Shown here piece by piece: positions 16,887-25,553 of a stretch of 64,000 bases of DNA; the stretch's first letter is position 1, and every line of letters begins with the position of its first letter. Below the pieces are notes generated by a model. The model was not told the origin of the DNA. It saw only the letters and a list, made by a program, of their open reading frames with translations, and made no database searches. The DNA comes from Sorangium cellulosum (GTDB taxonomy: Bacteria; Myxococcota_A; Polyangia; Polyangiales; Polyangiaceae). The translations under genes and the position numbers were made by a program. Location: positions 1,240,001 to 1,304,000 of the forward strand of contig NZ_CP012670.1 of the NCBI RefSeq assembly GCF_004135735.1. The letters run 5' to 3'.

Positions 16887-18245
16887 CTACTCCGCGGAGA
16901 CGAACGCCACGCTGCCGGCGAGATCGGGGACGCAGAGGAGGCCGCGCTCCGGATCGAAGCCGATGTCCGCGGCCGCGGCGAACCCGTGATCCGCCTTCAG
17001 GTCGTAGGCGACCGTCCAGGAGCCGTCGGCGGAGACCCGGTAGATCTTGCCCGAGCTCCACTCCGAGACCAGGTAGTCGTCTCCGTCCTTCTCGACGCCG
17101 TCGAACTTGCCGGCGATCTCGCCGAGCGGCGTGACGCTCTTGCCGGCGAGATCGATGGAGAGGACTCTCCCGAGCACGTCAGCGGCCTCGAAGTTGCCGG
17201 AGCTCACGGCGATGAGCGACCCGCCGTCGACGAGGAGCCCGTTCGGGTTGGTGCCCTCGTCGAAGCTCAGGAAGACCTCGGTGTCATCGGGATCGCTCGT
17301 GTCGAACCGGTAGATGACCTGCGCGAGCGAGTCGGACGCGTAGCCCTGACCCGTGGCCTCGTCGATGACGACATCGTTGACGAACTGGCTGCCATCGAAG
17401 AAGTACTCGACCAGGTCCATGTTCTCATCGAGGGTGATGCCGACGACCCGGTCCTCGTCCGTCACATAGAGGACCCCGTCGAACACCCGGATCCCCCTTG
17501 GATTGAGGAATACCGGGGGAGTCCACTCCATCTCGAGCACGGTGCCGTCCGCGTCGAGCCGGCTGATCCAGCCCTCCGCATCTCCGGCCCCCATGCTCGT
17601 CACGTACCAGTACCGGTCGATCGGATCCCAGTAGCAGCTCTCCGGGGCGTCGAACCCGTCCACCTTCCTGAACGCGTAAGCCGCCGCTCCGCCCCCGGAG
17701 CCCCCGTCGCCGCCTTCGCCCCCCGCGCCGCCGGTGCCGGGCGCCTCGCCGCCCTCGCCACCGGCGCCGCCGGTGCCGGGCGTCTCGCCACCCTCGCCAC
17801 CGGCGCCGCCGGTGCCGGGCGTCTCGCCACCCTCACCACCGGCGCCGCCGGTGCCGGGCGTCTCGCCACCCTCGCCACCGGCGCCGCCGGTGCCGGGCGT
17901 CTCGCCGCCCTCGCCACCGGCGCCGCCGGTGCCGGGCGTCTCGCCACCCTCGCCACCGGCGCCGCCGGTGCCGGGCGTCTCGCCACCCTCGCCACCGGCG
18001 CCGCCGGTGCCGGGCGTCTCGCCGCCCTCACCACCGGCGCCGCCGGTGCCGGGCGTCTCGCCGCCCTCACCACCGGCGCCGCCGGTGCCGGGCGTCTCGC
18101 CGCCCTCGCCGCCCTCACCACCGGCGCCGCCCACGCCCGTGGACGTGGTCGTCGAGGTGTCCTCGGAGTCGTCGCCACCACACGCCCCGAGCAGCGAAGT
18201 GAGGCAGATGGAGGCCAGCGCAACGTAGCGTCGTTTCAAGCTCAT
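16887..18245 (-). CDS. Beta-propeller (SMP-30/NHL-like) lipoprotein with long Gly-Glu linker
   Basis: The 452-residue protein has a lipoprotein signal ending in LLGAC, an acidic Ser/Thr stretch, then about ten copies of a 13-residue repeat (GGAGGEGGETPGT). A C-terminal beta-propeller begins FRKVDGFDAPESCYWDP and carries blades such as NPRGIRVFDGVLYVTD and NPNGLLVDGGSLIAVSSG. These are typical of SMP-30/gluconolactonase and NHL folds. The ligand is unknown; a calcium-dependent lactonase or a binding role are both possible. A dyad sits just before the start codon. The linker would hold the propeller well away from the membrane. Confidence 0.8.
   Translation of the reverse strand: MSLKRRYVALASICLTSLLGACGGDDSEDTSTTTSTGVGGAGGEGGEGGETPGTGGAGGEGGETPGTGGAGGEGGETPGTGGAGGEGGETPGTGGAGGEGGETPGTGGAGGEGGETPGTGGAGGEGGETPGTGGAGGEGGETPGTGGAGGEGGETPGTGGAGGEGGEAPGTGGAGGEGGDGGSGGGAAAYAFRKVDGFDAPESCYWDPIDRYWYVTSMGAGDAEGWISRLDADGTVLEMEWTPPVFLNPRGIRVFDGVLYVTDEDRVVGITLDENMDLVEYFFDGSQFVNDVVIDEATGQGYASDSLAQVIYRFDTSDPDDTEVFLSFDEGTNPNGLLVDGGSLIAVSSGNFEAADVLGRVLSIDLAGKSVTPLGEIAGKFDGVEKDGDDYLVSEWSSGKIYRVSADGSWTVAYDLKADHGFAAAADIGFDPERGLLCVPDLAGSVAFVSAE
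17720..18125 (-). repeat. In-frame 39-bp tandem repeat (propeller linker)
   Basis: About ten 39-base units (CCGCCGGTGCCGGGCGTCTC then GCCACCCTCGCCACCGGCG on the + strand) encode GGAGGEGGETPGT. Copies alternate between two synonymous variants (CTCGCC or CTCACC, CCACC or CGCCC), a pattern expected from slippage or unequal exchange. Confidence 0.9.
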
Positions 18246-18253
18246 GATCTCTT

Positions 18254-18276
18254 CGTTCTCCCCTCAGGTGAGAACG
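18254..18276. promoter_or_regulatory. 23-bp dyad just upstream of the propeller lipoprotein start
   Basis: CGTTCTC (18254-18260) and GAGAACG (18270-18276) flank a centre in which CCT and AGG also pair, giving almost complete two-fold symmetry. It ends 9 bases before the start codon of the leftward gene at 18245. It could be an operator, or a 5'-leader hairpin close to the GAAGAG ribosome site. Neither is proven. Confidence 0.45.
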
Positions 18277-18375
18277 TAGTTACGGAAATTTCTCCCCCAG
18301 CGTCAACCGCAAGCACACCTGGAACGTGGACCGCCTCCGGCCCCCGCCCCGACGGCCGTCTCGCCGCCGCGCGCG

Positions 18376-20958
18376 TCAGCGGCGCGTGTGGAGGAGCGCC
18401 TCTCTGGAACGCGCGATCTCGCCTCGAGCGATCTCGTCGTCCGCGTCGATGCCCAGCGCGTCCTCGAACTCCGCGTGCGCCTCGCGGTGCCGTCCGCGCA
18501 CCTGGAGCAGCGCGCCGCGCAGCGAGCGGCCGCGCGCCAGAAACCGCCGCTCCGCGCGGTCGCGCTCCGCGTCCGGCCACGCCCGCAGGCCCGCGGGCAG
18601 GGTGCGATGATCGAGCAGCCGCTCGAGGCTCTCCGCCGCCTGGCGGTAGGCCAGGCCCCCGCTCCCCTGCATGTACTCCACCCGCGGGCGATCCTCCGTG
18701 TTGAGGGGAGCCCCCGCGGCGAGCGCGCGCACCTCGGCCGGGCCGAGGAGATGGCTCGCCACCACGTCCGCGGCGTCGCGCAGGCCCGTGCCCCTCGCGC
18801 CGCCCAGCCTGCGCAGCCCCTCGCGCAGCCGCTCGAGATCCAGCGCGGGCGGCGCGTCCGCGCCCACGAGCGCGAGATAATGCCCCTTCTCCCACGCCTC
18901 GACGTGAGAGAACACCCCGAGGAACGTGGCCATCACCGACCGGACCGCGTCGAACGACATCTGATCGAGCGGGAGCCACTCGATCACCAGACCGCCAGGC
19001 CCGAGCCGCTCCCGGCTCGCCTCGAGGAGCTCCCGGCCGTACAGCGCCGACGCCCCGGGGCGATAGGGCACGAAGAGCCCCAGCACGATCACGTCGAAGC
19101 GCCGCGCCGTGCGCTGCAGGAAGCTCCGCCCGTCGTCCAGCACGACGTCGACGCGCGGGTCCTCCAGCAGAGCTCCGTTGTGGTCCGCGAACGCCCCGGC
19201 CGCGCGGAGGACCGCCGGCGAGATCTCGACCACCGTGATCGCCTCGACGCGGCTGTCCCGGAGCTGCGGCCGGGCGTGGATGCCCGTGGCCAGCCCGATC
19301 TCCACGATGCGCGCGGGCCGGGGGTGCAAGAGGAGCGGCAAGGCGCCCTGGCGGAGCATCGACCGGACCATCGCCGGGTGCGTCGAGCCCCACTGGTGGC
19401 GGCGATCGGTGACGAGCGTCCGGATGCCCCCCTGCTCCATGACCTCCACGATGCCGCCCGCGTCCTCGGCGTGAAATACGCACCGCTCCCCGGCGCCGCG
19501 GGCCGGGAAGAACCACGCCGTGCTGGCGGCCGGCAGGAGCAGGAAGAGCTCCGCCAGCAGCGCGCCGTACGCGACGCGCCGGAACAGGCGCGCCGGGGCG
19601 GGGCGCTCGCCCGGCGCCTCCAGGCCGAGCGCGAGCAGGGCGCCGCCGAGCGCCACGGCCGAGAGGAGCACCGTGGTCCTGCCGAAGCCGAGGCGCGGGA
19701 CGAGGACGAGCCCGGTCGCCACGCAGCCGAGGACCGCCCCCAGGGTGTTGGCCGACAGCACGCCCCCCACGGCCTGCCCCGGGCCGGTGCCAGCGCGGCC
19801 CGCGCGCGCCCGACCCGCGAGGTCGAGGCAGAGCGGCAGGCTCGCCCCGAGGAGCAGCGTCGGCAGCAGCATGGGCAGCGCGGCGAACGCGAGCTGCGAG
19901 GCCAGGGCAGCGCCCCCCGATGCCGGCGGACCGCCCGGCGCGGCCTCGCCCAGCCAGCGTGTCGCCGCGAAGCTGAAGAGCGCCGACAGCGCGACCCCCG
20001 CCTGGCAGGCGCCGAGCCCGAGCGCCGCCCGCCCGCGCGCGCTGACGCGCGCCCCGGCGAGGCCGCCGAGCGCGATCCCGGTGAGGAACGCGGCGAGCGT
20101 GCAGGTGAAGGCGAACGTGGTGTCGCGCGTCACGGCGGCGAGCACGTGGGTCCAGACGATCTCGAGGCTCAGGGCGACGAAGCCCGACAGGCCCGCGACC
20201 ATCCACGTCGCGCGGAGCGGCGCCGGCGCGCCGCCCTCGGGACGAACGGCCTCCTCGGGCGGGGCGCTCGGCGCGCGCCCGCGGGGCGGGCGCCCGCCCT
20301 GGGCCCCGCGGGCCGCCCCGGCGCGCGGCGCCATCGCGAGGGCGAGGAGCGCGACGAGCGCGCTGAGGGCCGCGGCCGCCTGGCCCGTGCGGGACACGCC
20401 GAGCGCCGGGAGGAGGAAGAGCCCCGTCGCGGCCACGCCGAGCACGGCGCCGGCCGTGTTGGCCGCGTAGAGCCGGCCGGCGCCCTCGCCGAGCGGGGCG
20501 CGGCGCGAGAGGCACGCCTGCGCGGCGATCGGCAGCGTGGCGCCCATCAGCGTGGTCGGCACGAGCAGCACGGCGAGCGCGCCCAGGAAGCGGACCACGA
20601 AGCCGAGCCCAGGGCGCTCGAGCAACGGCTCGTAGAGCCACCCGTAGAGCGCGCCCACCGCGGACAGGCCGAGCGGCACGAGCAGCGCCGAGGCGCCGAT
20701 CGCCGCCTCCAGCGCGGCGTAGACGCGGAGCGGCGCGCGGAGGCGCGGCGCGACGCGCCCGCCCGCGAGCCCGCCGAGCGACAGCCCGGCCATGTAGGCC
20801 ACGAGCACCGCGGTCGTCGCGTGCAGGGCCACGCCGAACACCCCGCCGAGCCATCGCGTCCAGACGAGCTCGTACGCGAGCGACGACGCCCCCGAGAGGA
20901 ACAGCAGCCCGAGCATGCGCGGAGTCACCACCGCGCCTCCACCGTGATCCGGATTCAT
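18376..20958 (-). CDS. Fused membrane transporter-like/spermidine-synthase-like protein
   Basis: The 860-residue protein has two hydrophobic halves with many helices (residues about 10-460). Conserved loops such as GASSLAYELVWTRWLGGVFG and SGFVALSLEIVWTHVLAAVT suggest an internal duplication. A soluble Rossmann domain then includes VEIGLATGIHARPQL, DDGRSFLQ and FDVIVLGLFVPYRPGASALY. This is the layout of 'fused MFS/spermidine synthase' proteins. The catalytic Asp region (DDGRSF) is present, but aminopropyl transfer is unproven for this family. The C-terminus carries a TPR-like helical segment (REAHAEFEDALGIDADDEIA). ATG 20958 preferred; GTG 20970 possible. Confidence 0.85.
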   Translation of the reverse strand: MNPDHGGGAVVTPRMLGLLFLSGASSLAYELVWTRWLGGVFGVALHATTAVLVAYMAGLSLGGLAGGRVAPRLRAPLRVYAALEAAIGASALLVPLGLSAVGALYGWLYEPLLERPGLGFVVRFLGALAVLLVPTTLMGATLPIAAQACLSRRAPLGEGAGRLYAANTAGAVLGVAATGLFLLPALGVSRTGQAAAALSALVALLALAMAPRAGAARGAQGGRPPRGRAPSAPPEEAVRPEGGAPAPLRATWMVAGLSGFVALSLEIVWTHVLAAVTRDTTFAFTCTLAAFLTGIALGGLAGARVSARGRAALGLGACQAGVALSALFSFAATRWLGEAAPGGPPASGGAALASQLAFAALPMLLPTLLLGASLPLCLDLAGRARAGRAGTGPGQAVGGVLSANTLGAVLGCVATGLVLVPRLGFGRTTVLLSAVALGGALLALGLEAPGERPAPARLFRRVAYGALLAELFLLLPAASTAWFFPARGAGERCVFHAEDAGGIVEVMEQGGIRTLVTDRRHQWGSTHPAMVRSMLRQGALPLLLHPRPARIVEIGLATGIHARPQLRDSRVEAITVVEISPAVLRAAGAFADHNGALLEDPRVDVVLDDGRSFLQRTARRFDVIVLGLFVPYRPGASALYGRELLEASRERLGPGGLVIEWLPLDQMSFDAVRSVMATFLGVFSHVEAWEKGHYLALVGADAPPALDLERLREGLRRLGGARGTGLRDAADVVASHLLGPAEVRALAAGAPLNTEDRPRVEYMQGSGGLAYRQAAESLERLLDHRTLPAGLRAWPDAERDRAERRFLARGRSLRGALLQVRGRHREAHAEFEDALGIDADDEIARGEIARSREALLHTRR

Positions 20959-21102
20959 CGATGATCTCACTCCCGGGCCGCCGGGCGAGCGCCCCAGAGG
21001 GGCTCTCGGGCTCGTCCGGCGCGCGCTCGCGCGGGGCGCCCCAGGGGCGAGGAGCCCCGCCGTGCCGCGAGGCCTCCCCCTCCGGGCTCGCCCCGCATCT
21101 CG

Positions 21103-22806
21103 TCACTGCACCTCGATCGTGAACTCGTCCGCGAGGCGGCCGTTCACGTCCTTGAAGTAGGCGTGGGCCTTCTTCGGATCGCCGTCGACGTTGAAGCGGA
21201 TGAACAGGGCGCCGTAGTCGGCGGTGCCCGACATGAGCGCTCCGTTCTTCACCCACTTGTTGCTCGCGTAATACGAGGCCCACCACGTGTCGTCGTCGTG
21301 GCTCGCCGCGTTGTAGCTGCGGATGCCCACGCCGCCGAGGCCCGACACGAACACGAAGTTCCGGCTCGGGCCGAGCTCCACCAGGTCGAAGGCGCCGGTC
21401 TTGCCGTGGCCGTTCGCCGCGTCGCCGACGTCGGTCAACGTCAGCGTGCGCGCGTAGGAGTGCTCGTGGCCGGTCGCGACGATGGCGCCGGCGTTCATGC
21501 ACGCCGTGTACGCGCTCCAGCCCACCTCGTTCGATTTCCCGCCGACCTGCATGTCATGCTGGTTCTTGTGCCACGCGCACACGGACCAGATCGAGCTGTC
21601 GGCCGCCAGCGAGCCCTGGATGAAGCTCACCTGATCGGCCGCGTTGGCGGCGCAGCTCGATCGGAGCTCGCTCGTCCCGATGCACGATTGCACGATGAAC
21701 AGCCCGCGGAAGTTGCACGTCGCCTTGACGCCGAGCTCGCCCGTGCAGTTCATCGAGGGCACGCGCGCGTGGCGCGCCTGGATGTAGCTGGCGTACCCGT
21801 TCGCGCCGCCCCAGGCCGCGGCGTCGTGGTTGCCGATGACGGCGAAATAGGGGTAGTTCGCGCCGAGGATGCCGTTGATCCGGTTCTCCCAGGCGGTCGG
21901 GTCGCTGGCGTAGTCGAAGTCGCCGTTGTGGATCGTCGCGTCGGCGCCCTCGTCCTTGATCAGGTCGAGGACGTCGTCCGCGTTGCTGCCGTTGCCCTGG
22001 TCGCCGATGAACGCGACGAGCAGCCCCGGATCGGTCGAGCCCCCGGGGTCGCCGCCGGGCGGGCCGTAGGTGATCGTGAGCTTCGGCCGGTACGACACGG
22101 TCCCGTGCTCGGAGGAGGCGAAGTCGATGCCGTCCGTGTTCGACGAGCTCGCGATGACGATGCCGTCGTTCGAGGTGCCGTCGACCCACGCCTGCACGAG
22201 CGCGATGCCCGCCGCGTTGAGCACGATCGTCTTCGAGCCCGCCGAGCCGCTGACGCTGCCGAGGACGCTGCCGCGGTCGCTCGCGCCCTGCGCGCCCGGC
22301 GTGGCCCACGCCGTCGACGAGGTCGCGTCGTCCCAGGTGACCGAGGGCTCGCTCCACGAGCGCTTCAGCGCGTAGAGGCTGTACGTGTTCGACGACCCGT
22401 TCGTGGCCTGGAGGGTGATCGACGCCGACTGGACGACGCTCCCCGCGGGGACGCCGGAGATCGTCCACCTGAGCAGGCAGGACTTGTCCGCGCCCCCGCC
22501 GTCGTCGCCGTCGACCTCGCAGGTGGTGGCGTTGCCGTGGTTCGTGGTGGCGCTGGCCTCCCGGATCGTCGCGTCCGTCGAGCCCGAATAGGACGAGCTC
22601 GGGGACGCGCCCTGCTGGAAGGAGACCGTGGTCAGCGCCTGTCGCGCCTCCGAGATCGGCTCGGCGGCGTGCTCCTCTGCATTGCAGGCCTGGACGACGG
22701 CGAGCGCCGGGAGGGCGGCGCAGAGGATGCCCTTCGCCAGCCGGGACCAGCCCGTGTCGCTTCGCTTGTCGTCGGCCGCTTCGTCTCGCGCGCGCGGTGT
22801 GTGCAT
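21103..22806 (-). CDS. Secreted DNRLRE-domain calcineurin-like phosphoesterase
   Basis: This 567-residue exported protein has a signal region (LAKGILCAALPALAVVQAC), a DNRLRE/CBM96-like beta domain (about 60-240; DATIREAS, CLLRWTISG, VQAWVDGTSNDGIVI) and a metallophosphoesterase domain. The latter shows FIGDQGNGSN, HNGDFDYA, VIGNHDAAAWGG, WHKNQHDMQ and TGHEHSYART, giving the full GD, GD-x, GNHD, H and GHxH metal set. It probably hydrolyses phosphomonoesters or diesters outside the cell. ATG 22806 has GAGGGAG 6 bases upstream; an earlier in-frame start at 22905 lacks support. A sister DNRLRE domain occurs in the protein at 26-28.9 kb. Confidence 0.85.
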   Translation of the reverse strand: MHTPRARDEAADDKRSDTGWSRLAKGILCAALPALAVVQACNAEEHAAEPISEARQALTTVSFQQGASPSSSYSGSTDATIREASATTNHGNATTCEVDGDDGGGADKSCLLRWTISGVPAGSVVQSASITLQATNGSSNTYSLYALKRSWSEPSVTWDDATSSTAWATPGAQGASDRGSVLGSVSGSAGSKTIVLNAAGIALVQAWVDGTSNDGIVIASSSNTDGIDFASSEHGTVSYRPKLTITYGPPGGDPGGSTDPGLLVAFIGDQGNGSNADDVLDLIKDEGADATIHNGDFDYASDPTAWENRINGILGANYPYFAVIGNHDAAAWGGANGYASYIQARHARVPSMNCTGELGVKATCNFRGLFIVQSCIGTSELRSSCAANAADQVSFIQGSLAADSSIWSVCAWHKNQHDMQVGGKSNEVGWSAYTACMNAGAIVATGHEHSYARTLTLTDVGDAANGHGKTGAFDLVELGPSRNFVFVSGLGGVGIRSYNAASHDDDTWWASYYASNKWVKNGALMSGTADYGALFIRFNVDGDPKKAHAYFKDVNGRLADEFTIEVQ

Positions 22807-23158
22807 GTCGAACTCCCTCTTCTGCTGGATGGGACGTCGAGTTGGATGAAGCGCGCGCACCCTACTGGAGAGCGCCATTCGCGAGGGGTTGTGTTTTCGC
22901 GACAATCACGCCTCGCTTCGTTGTCCGCCGCCGCGCGATGGACGCCTGTCCGCGCCGCCGCCCTCGGGGCGCTCGATGTCACGAGGTGCCTTTGCGACGC
23001 CGCCGCGGCGCAGGGCGCTCGGCGCTCGATGTCACGATACGGAGACGCCGCGGTGGCGATGGACAGGAATTGCATCCTGGCGTCGACGGCTCGGCGTCGT
23101 TCCGTTGAATCCTCTGTTGCGCCGCCGCGCCGCTCGGCGCCGCTGCGTCGAGCCCTCG
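22807..23158. promoter_or_regulatory. Intergenic region with paired TGTCACGA direct repeats and a dyad
   Basis: No gene is supported. A direct repeat GCGCTCGATGTCACGA begins near 22969 and again near 23022, about 53 bases apart. A dyad (GCGAGG..TTGT / ACAA..CCTCGC) lies near 22881-22915. All are upstream of the leftward DNRLRE phosphoesterase gene. TGTCACG is also the half-site of larger dyads at 25838 and 56347, so this may be a regulator-binding region. Confidence 0.35.
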
Positions 23159-24076
23159 TCACCCGTCGAGGTCGGGCCGCGCCGCGCCCATCCCGGCGGC
23201 CCACGCCATCGTGTAGCGGGCGTTGATCTCGCACCGCGGGTCCCAGGAGAGGCGCCCGCGCTCGTCCTCCCAGCGGAACGCGTCGATCCCGAACGGCCCG
23301 AAATACCCTGCCCCGGCGAGCGCCTCCCCCGCCTCGAGCGCGGCCTCGACGAGCCGCCGGCGCTCGTCGCCGGCGAGATCTCCTGGCCCGGCGAGGGCGG
23401 CGCCGAGGTAGGTCCCGCGCGCGTCGCAGCGCTGGACGCACGGCTCGCCGAGGCGCACCGCGCCGCCCCGGGCGACGTGCCCGTGCAGCGAGAAGTCCCC
23501 GCGGCGCTCGACCCACGGCTCGACCTGCAGGCCGCTGTCCGGAGAGGCGGGGTCGAGCGACGCCGCGACCCAGGGGCGCGCGTCGGGCAGGAGCTCGCCG
23601 CGGGCGACCCGGCGCTGGCCCCGCCCGGCGAAGCCGAACGGGCGCTTGAGCAGCCAGTGGCCCGTCGGCGTGGGCCCGGCGATGGTGGCCAGGAGCTCGG
23701 CGAGCGTGACGACGTAGCGCGCCCCGGGCAGCGTCTGGCCGAGCTCCGCGCAGAAGCGCCGGTGGTTGACGCGGCGGAGCACGTCGAGCGGCGGCGCCTC
23801 GGCCGGGGCGACGCCGGCGCGGCGGAGGAGGCGCAGCGCGCGGGGCGTCGGGCACCACGCCCGCCCGACGAGCGCGCTCGCGGGCGGCGCGGGCGGCGCG
23901 GGCGGCGAGGGGAGCTCGGGGCTGAGCACGACGTCGCCCGGGCGCAGCAGGGCCGAGACCCGGCGGGCGAGCTCCGGGGCCCGGTCCGCGACCGCGCGGC
24001 GAGGGGTGTAGCCCGCGGGGCGGGCCAGCTCCTCGTCGGCGTCGAAGTTCAGGACCCAGGCGCTCGCTCGGTCCAT
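23159..24076 (-). CDS. ATP-grasp-like protein coupled to a DUF455 protein
   Basis: The 305-residue protein shows ATP-grasp features: TGHWLLKRPFGFAGRGQRRV (Lys and Gly-rich nucleotide loop), VEPWVERRGDFSLHGHV, and near the end YFGPFGIDAFRWE then CEINARYTMAWA. The E-x-N-A-R segment is the usual metal/phosphate site. Such enzymes form amide or peptide-like bonds through acyl-phosphates. The start at 24076 overlaps the end of the upstream ferritin-like gene by 28 bases, so the pair is coupled. A much longer upstream extension of the frame is antisense-like and rejected. The substrate cannot be deduced. Confidence 0.72.
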   Translation of the reverse strand: MDRASAWVLNFDADEELARPAGYTPRRAVADRAPELARRVSALLRPGDVVLSPELPSPPAPPAPPASALVGRAWCPTPRALRLLRRAGVAPAEAPPLDVLRRVNHRRFCAELGQTLPGARYVVTLAELLATIAGPTPTGHWLLKRPFGFAGRGQRRVARGELLPDARPWVAASLDPASPDSGLQVEPWVERRGDFSLHGHVARGGAVRLGEPCVQRCDARGTYLGAALAGPGDLAGDERRRLVEAALEAGEALAGAGYFGPFGIDAFRWEDERGRLSWDPRCEINARYTMAWAAGMGAARPDLDG

Positions 24077-24942
24077 GCGGCCAGCGCGTCGAGGAACCGC
24101 TCGTCGAGGCCGGCGCGGGCGCGGTCGCGGCGGTTCATCGGATCGCCGCGCATGAGCAGCGGCGAGAGGGGCGGCGGGATGTGGCGCACCCACGCATCGA
24201 AGTCGCCCGGACCGGGCGCGCCACGATCGGCGCCCTCGCGGCCGTGCGCCGCGCCCTCGCGGCCGTGCGTGAAGCGCCGGAACCAGCGGAGCCCGAAGCG
24301 CACGTGCGGGACCTCCTCGGCGCAGATCCGCGCGGTCAGCGCGGCCCCGTCGACGTCGCCGATCGCGCGGAACCGCTCGGCGAAGCGCGCCGTGTGGTCG
24401 AGGTTGCCCCCCTCGAGGCCCATCCCCATGACCGCCACGAACTGCGCCGGCGACGCGGCGGCCGGCACCCGCGACCAGAACCAGTCGCGCACCGGGAAGT
24501 CGCCGACGCGGTGGCCGATCGCGGCGAGGTAGCCCTCGTAGAGCCGCATGTGCCGCACCTCGTCGAGGGCGATCCGGACCAGGCCGCCGCGGAAGGCGCG
24601 CGGCGTCTCCGGAAAGGCGAGCACCGCCCAGGCCATGAGCTCCGCGGCCTGGAGCTCGTGGTGCAGGAACGCGTGGAAGAGCTGCGCGCGGCGCGCCGGG
24701 TTGCGCAGCGCCTCCGGCCCAGGGCTCTTCGACGCGCGCTCCGACACGCGCAGCGCGGCGGGCCGCCCCGGGCGCTCGAGGCGGCGCGGCGGCGGCGGCG
24801 CGGCGTCGGCCTCCCAGACGGAAGGCACGGGCGGCGGCGCGAGCTTGTGCGCGAGATCGGTCGAGAGGACGTAATCCCAGGCCCAGCGCTCGACCGTTCC
24901 CGGCGGAGGCGCGTCGCTGGGGGGGGCGGGAGGAGACAGCAT
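24049..24942 (-). CDS. Ferritin-like DUF455-family protein
   Basis: This 297-residue protein has the helical Glu/His pattern of ferritin-like di-iron proteins: AFLHHELQAAELMAWA, LVRIALDEVRHMRLYEGYL, GNLDHTARFAERF and ARICAEEVPHVRFGLRWF. The E..E-x-x-H repeats predict a di-iron centre, as in DUF455 and the related MiaE-type hydroxylases. A conserved HGREGAAHGREGA duplication interrupts the last third. Oxygenase activity is family-based inference. It is first in a two-gene leftward unit, overlapping the ATP-grasp gene. ATG 24942 begins the homologous part; there is no clear ribosome site. Confidence 0.75.
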   Translation of the reverse strand: MLSPPAPPSDAPPPGTVERWAWDYVLSTDLAHKLAPPPVPSVWEADAAPPPPRRLERPGRPAALRVSERASKSPGPEALRNPARRAQLFHAFLHHELQAAELMAWAVLAFPETPRAFRGGLVRIALDEVRHMRLYEGYLAAIGHRVGDFPVRDWFWSRVPAAASPAQFVAVMGMGLEGGNLDHTARFAERFRAIGDVDGAALTARICAEEVPHVRFGLRWFRRFTHGREGAAHGREGADRGAPGPGDFDAWVRHIPPPLSPLLMRGDPMNRRDRARAGLDERFLDALAAWTERAPGS

Positions 24943-25223
24943 GGCGCGGCAGGACAGGGCAGCGCTGCTCCCTACCACAGCGCGGCAGCGACGGCGCGCG
25001 GAGCCCGCGGCGCGCGGAGCCCGCGGCGCGAGGAGCCGCGCCGCGCCGGGGCCCGGGCCGCCCGCCGCCGGCCGGCGGCCGAGCCGGCGCGCTCGCCGTG
25101 TCACGATGACAGAGCCCCCCGCGAAGCGGCGACAATTTGCCGGGGAATAAACCGGGACGGCGGTGTTTGCGCGGGAGATGGCGAGTCGCGAGCGTGGCTT
25201 GCTCCTTGCTCGATGAAGATCGC
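24943..25223. promoter_or_regulatory. Divergent promoter region between DUF455 and DUF2325 genes
   Basis: This short non-coding stretch separates two genes that point away from each other. It contains GTGTCACGATGAC at 25098-25110, identical over 13 bases to part of the dyad at 56347. It also has a 16-base tandem repeat (GCGCGCGGAGCCCGCG, twice, near 25003-25034). No promoter boxes can be assigned. Confidence 0.35.
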
Positions 25224-25553
25224 ATGAAGGCGGAGAAGCGTTCCCAGGCGGTCGACAGGAGGCGCGCGGAGCACACGGTGCTGGTCATCGGCGGCAGCGG
25301 CGGCATGACCAGCCGTTACCGCGATGTGGTCGAGCAGCACGGCCTGTCGATGCGACACTACGAGAACCGGCTCCCCCCGGGGGCGCGCCACAGCGTCGGC
25401 AAGATCGCGCTGATCGTCATCATGGTGACCATGGTCTCCCACGCGCTCCGCGACCAGATGCAGCGCCTCGGCGTCGAGGGAGCGCCGGTCGTCTACCTCC
25501 GCAGCGCCTCGGTCTCCGCGCTGCGCGCGGCCCTCGAGCAGCAGATCGGCTGA
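25224..25553 (+). CDS. DUF2325-family protein
   Basis: The 109-residue product reads HTVLVIGGSGGMTSRYRDVV, then HYENRLPPG, KIALIVIMVTMVSHALRDQM and PVVYLRSASVSALRAAL. This is the complete DUF2325 pattern: a Rossmann-like start GG-x-x, a middle strand followed by V-S-H, and a final Ser-rich strand and helix. The family is small, cytoplasmic and of unknown role. The usual Asp in the middle strand is replaced here by hydrophobic residues. ATG 25224 was chosen because homology begins soon after; a longer start at 25137 adds a basic non-homologous leader. Confidence 0.72.
   Translation: MKAEKRSQAVDRRRAEHTVLVIGGSGGMTSRYRDVVEQHGLSMRHYENRLPPGARHSVGKIALIVIMVTMVSHALRDQMQRLGVEGAPVVYLRSASVSALRAALEQQIG

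Noticed and set aside
17720..18125. CRISPR-like regular repeat array
   Set aside because: There are no unique spacers; the units are contiguous, in frame and encode a protein linker.
15162..18704. An 1180-codon rightward open frame across 15.2-18.7 kb
   Set aside because: It is antisense to the DUF5924 and propeller genes, and its repeats are only the reverse reading of their linker repeats.
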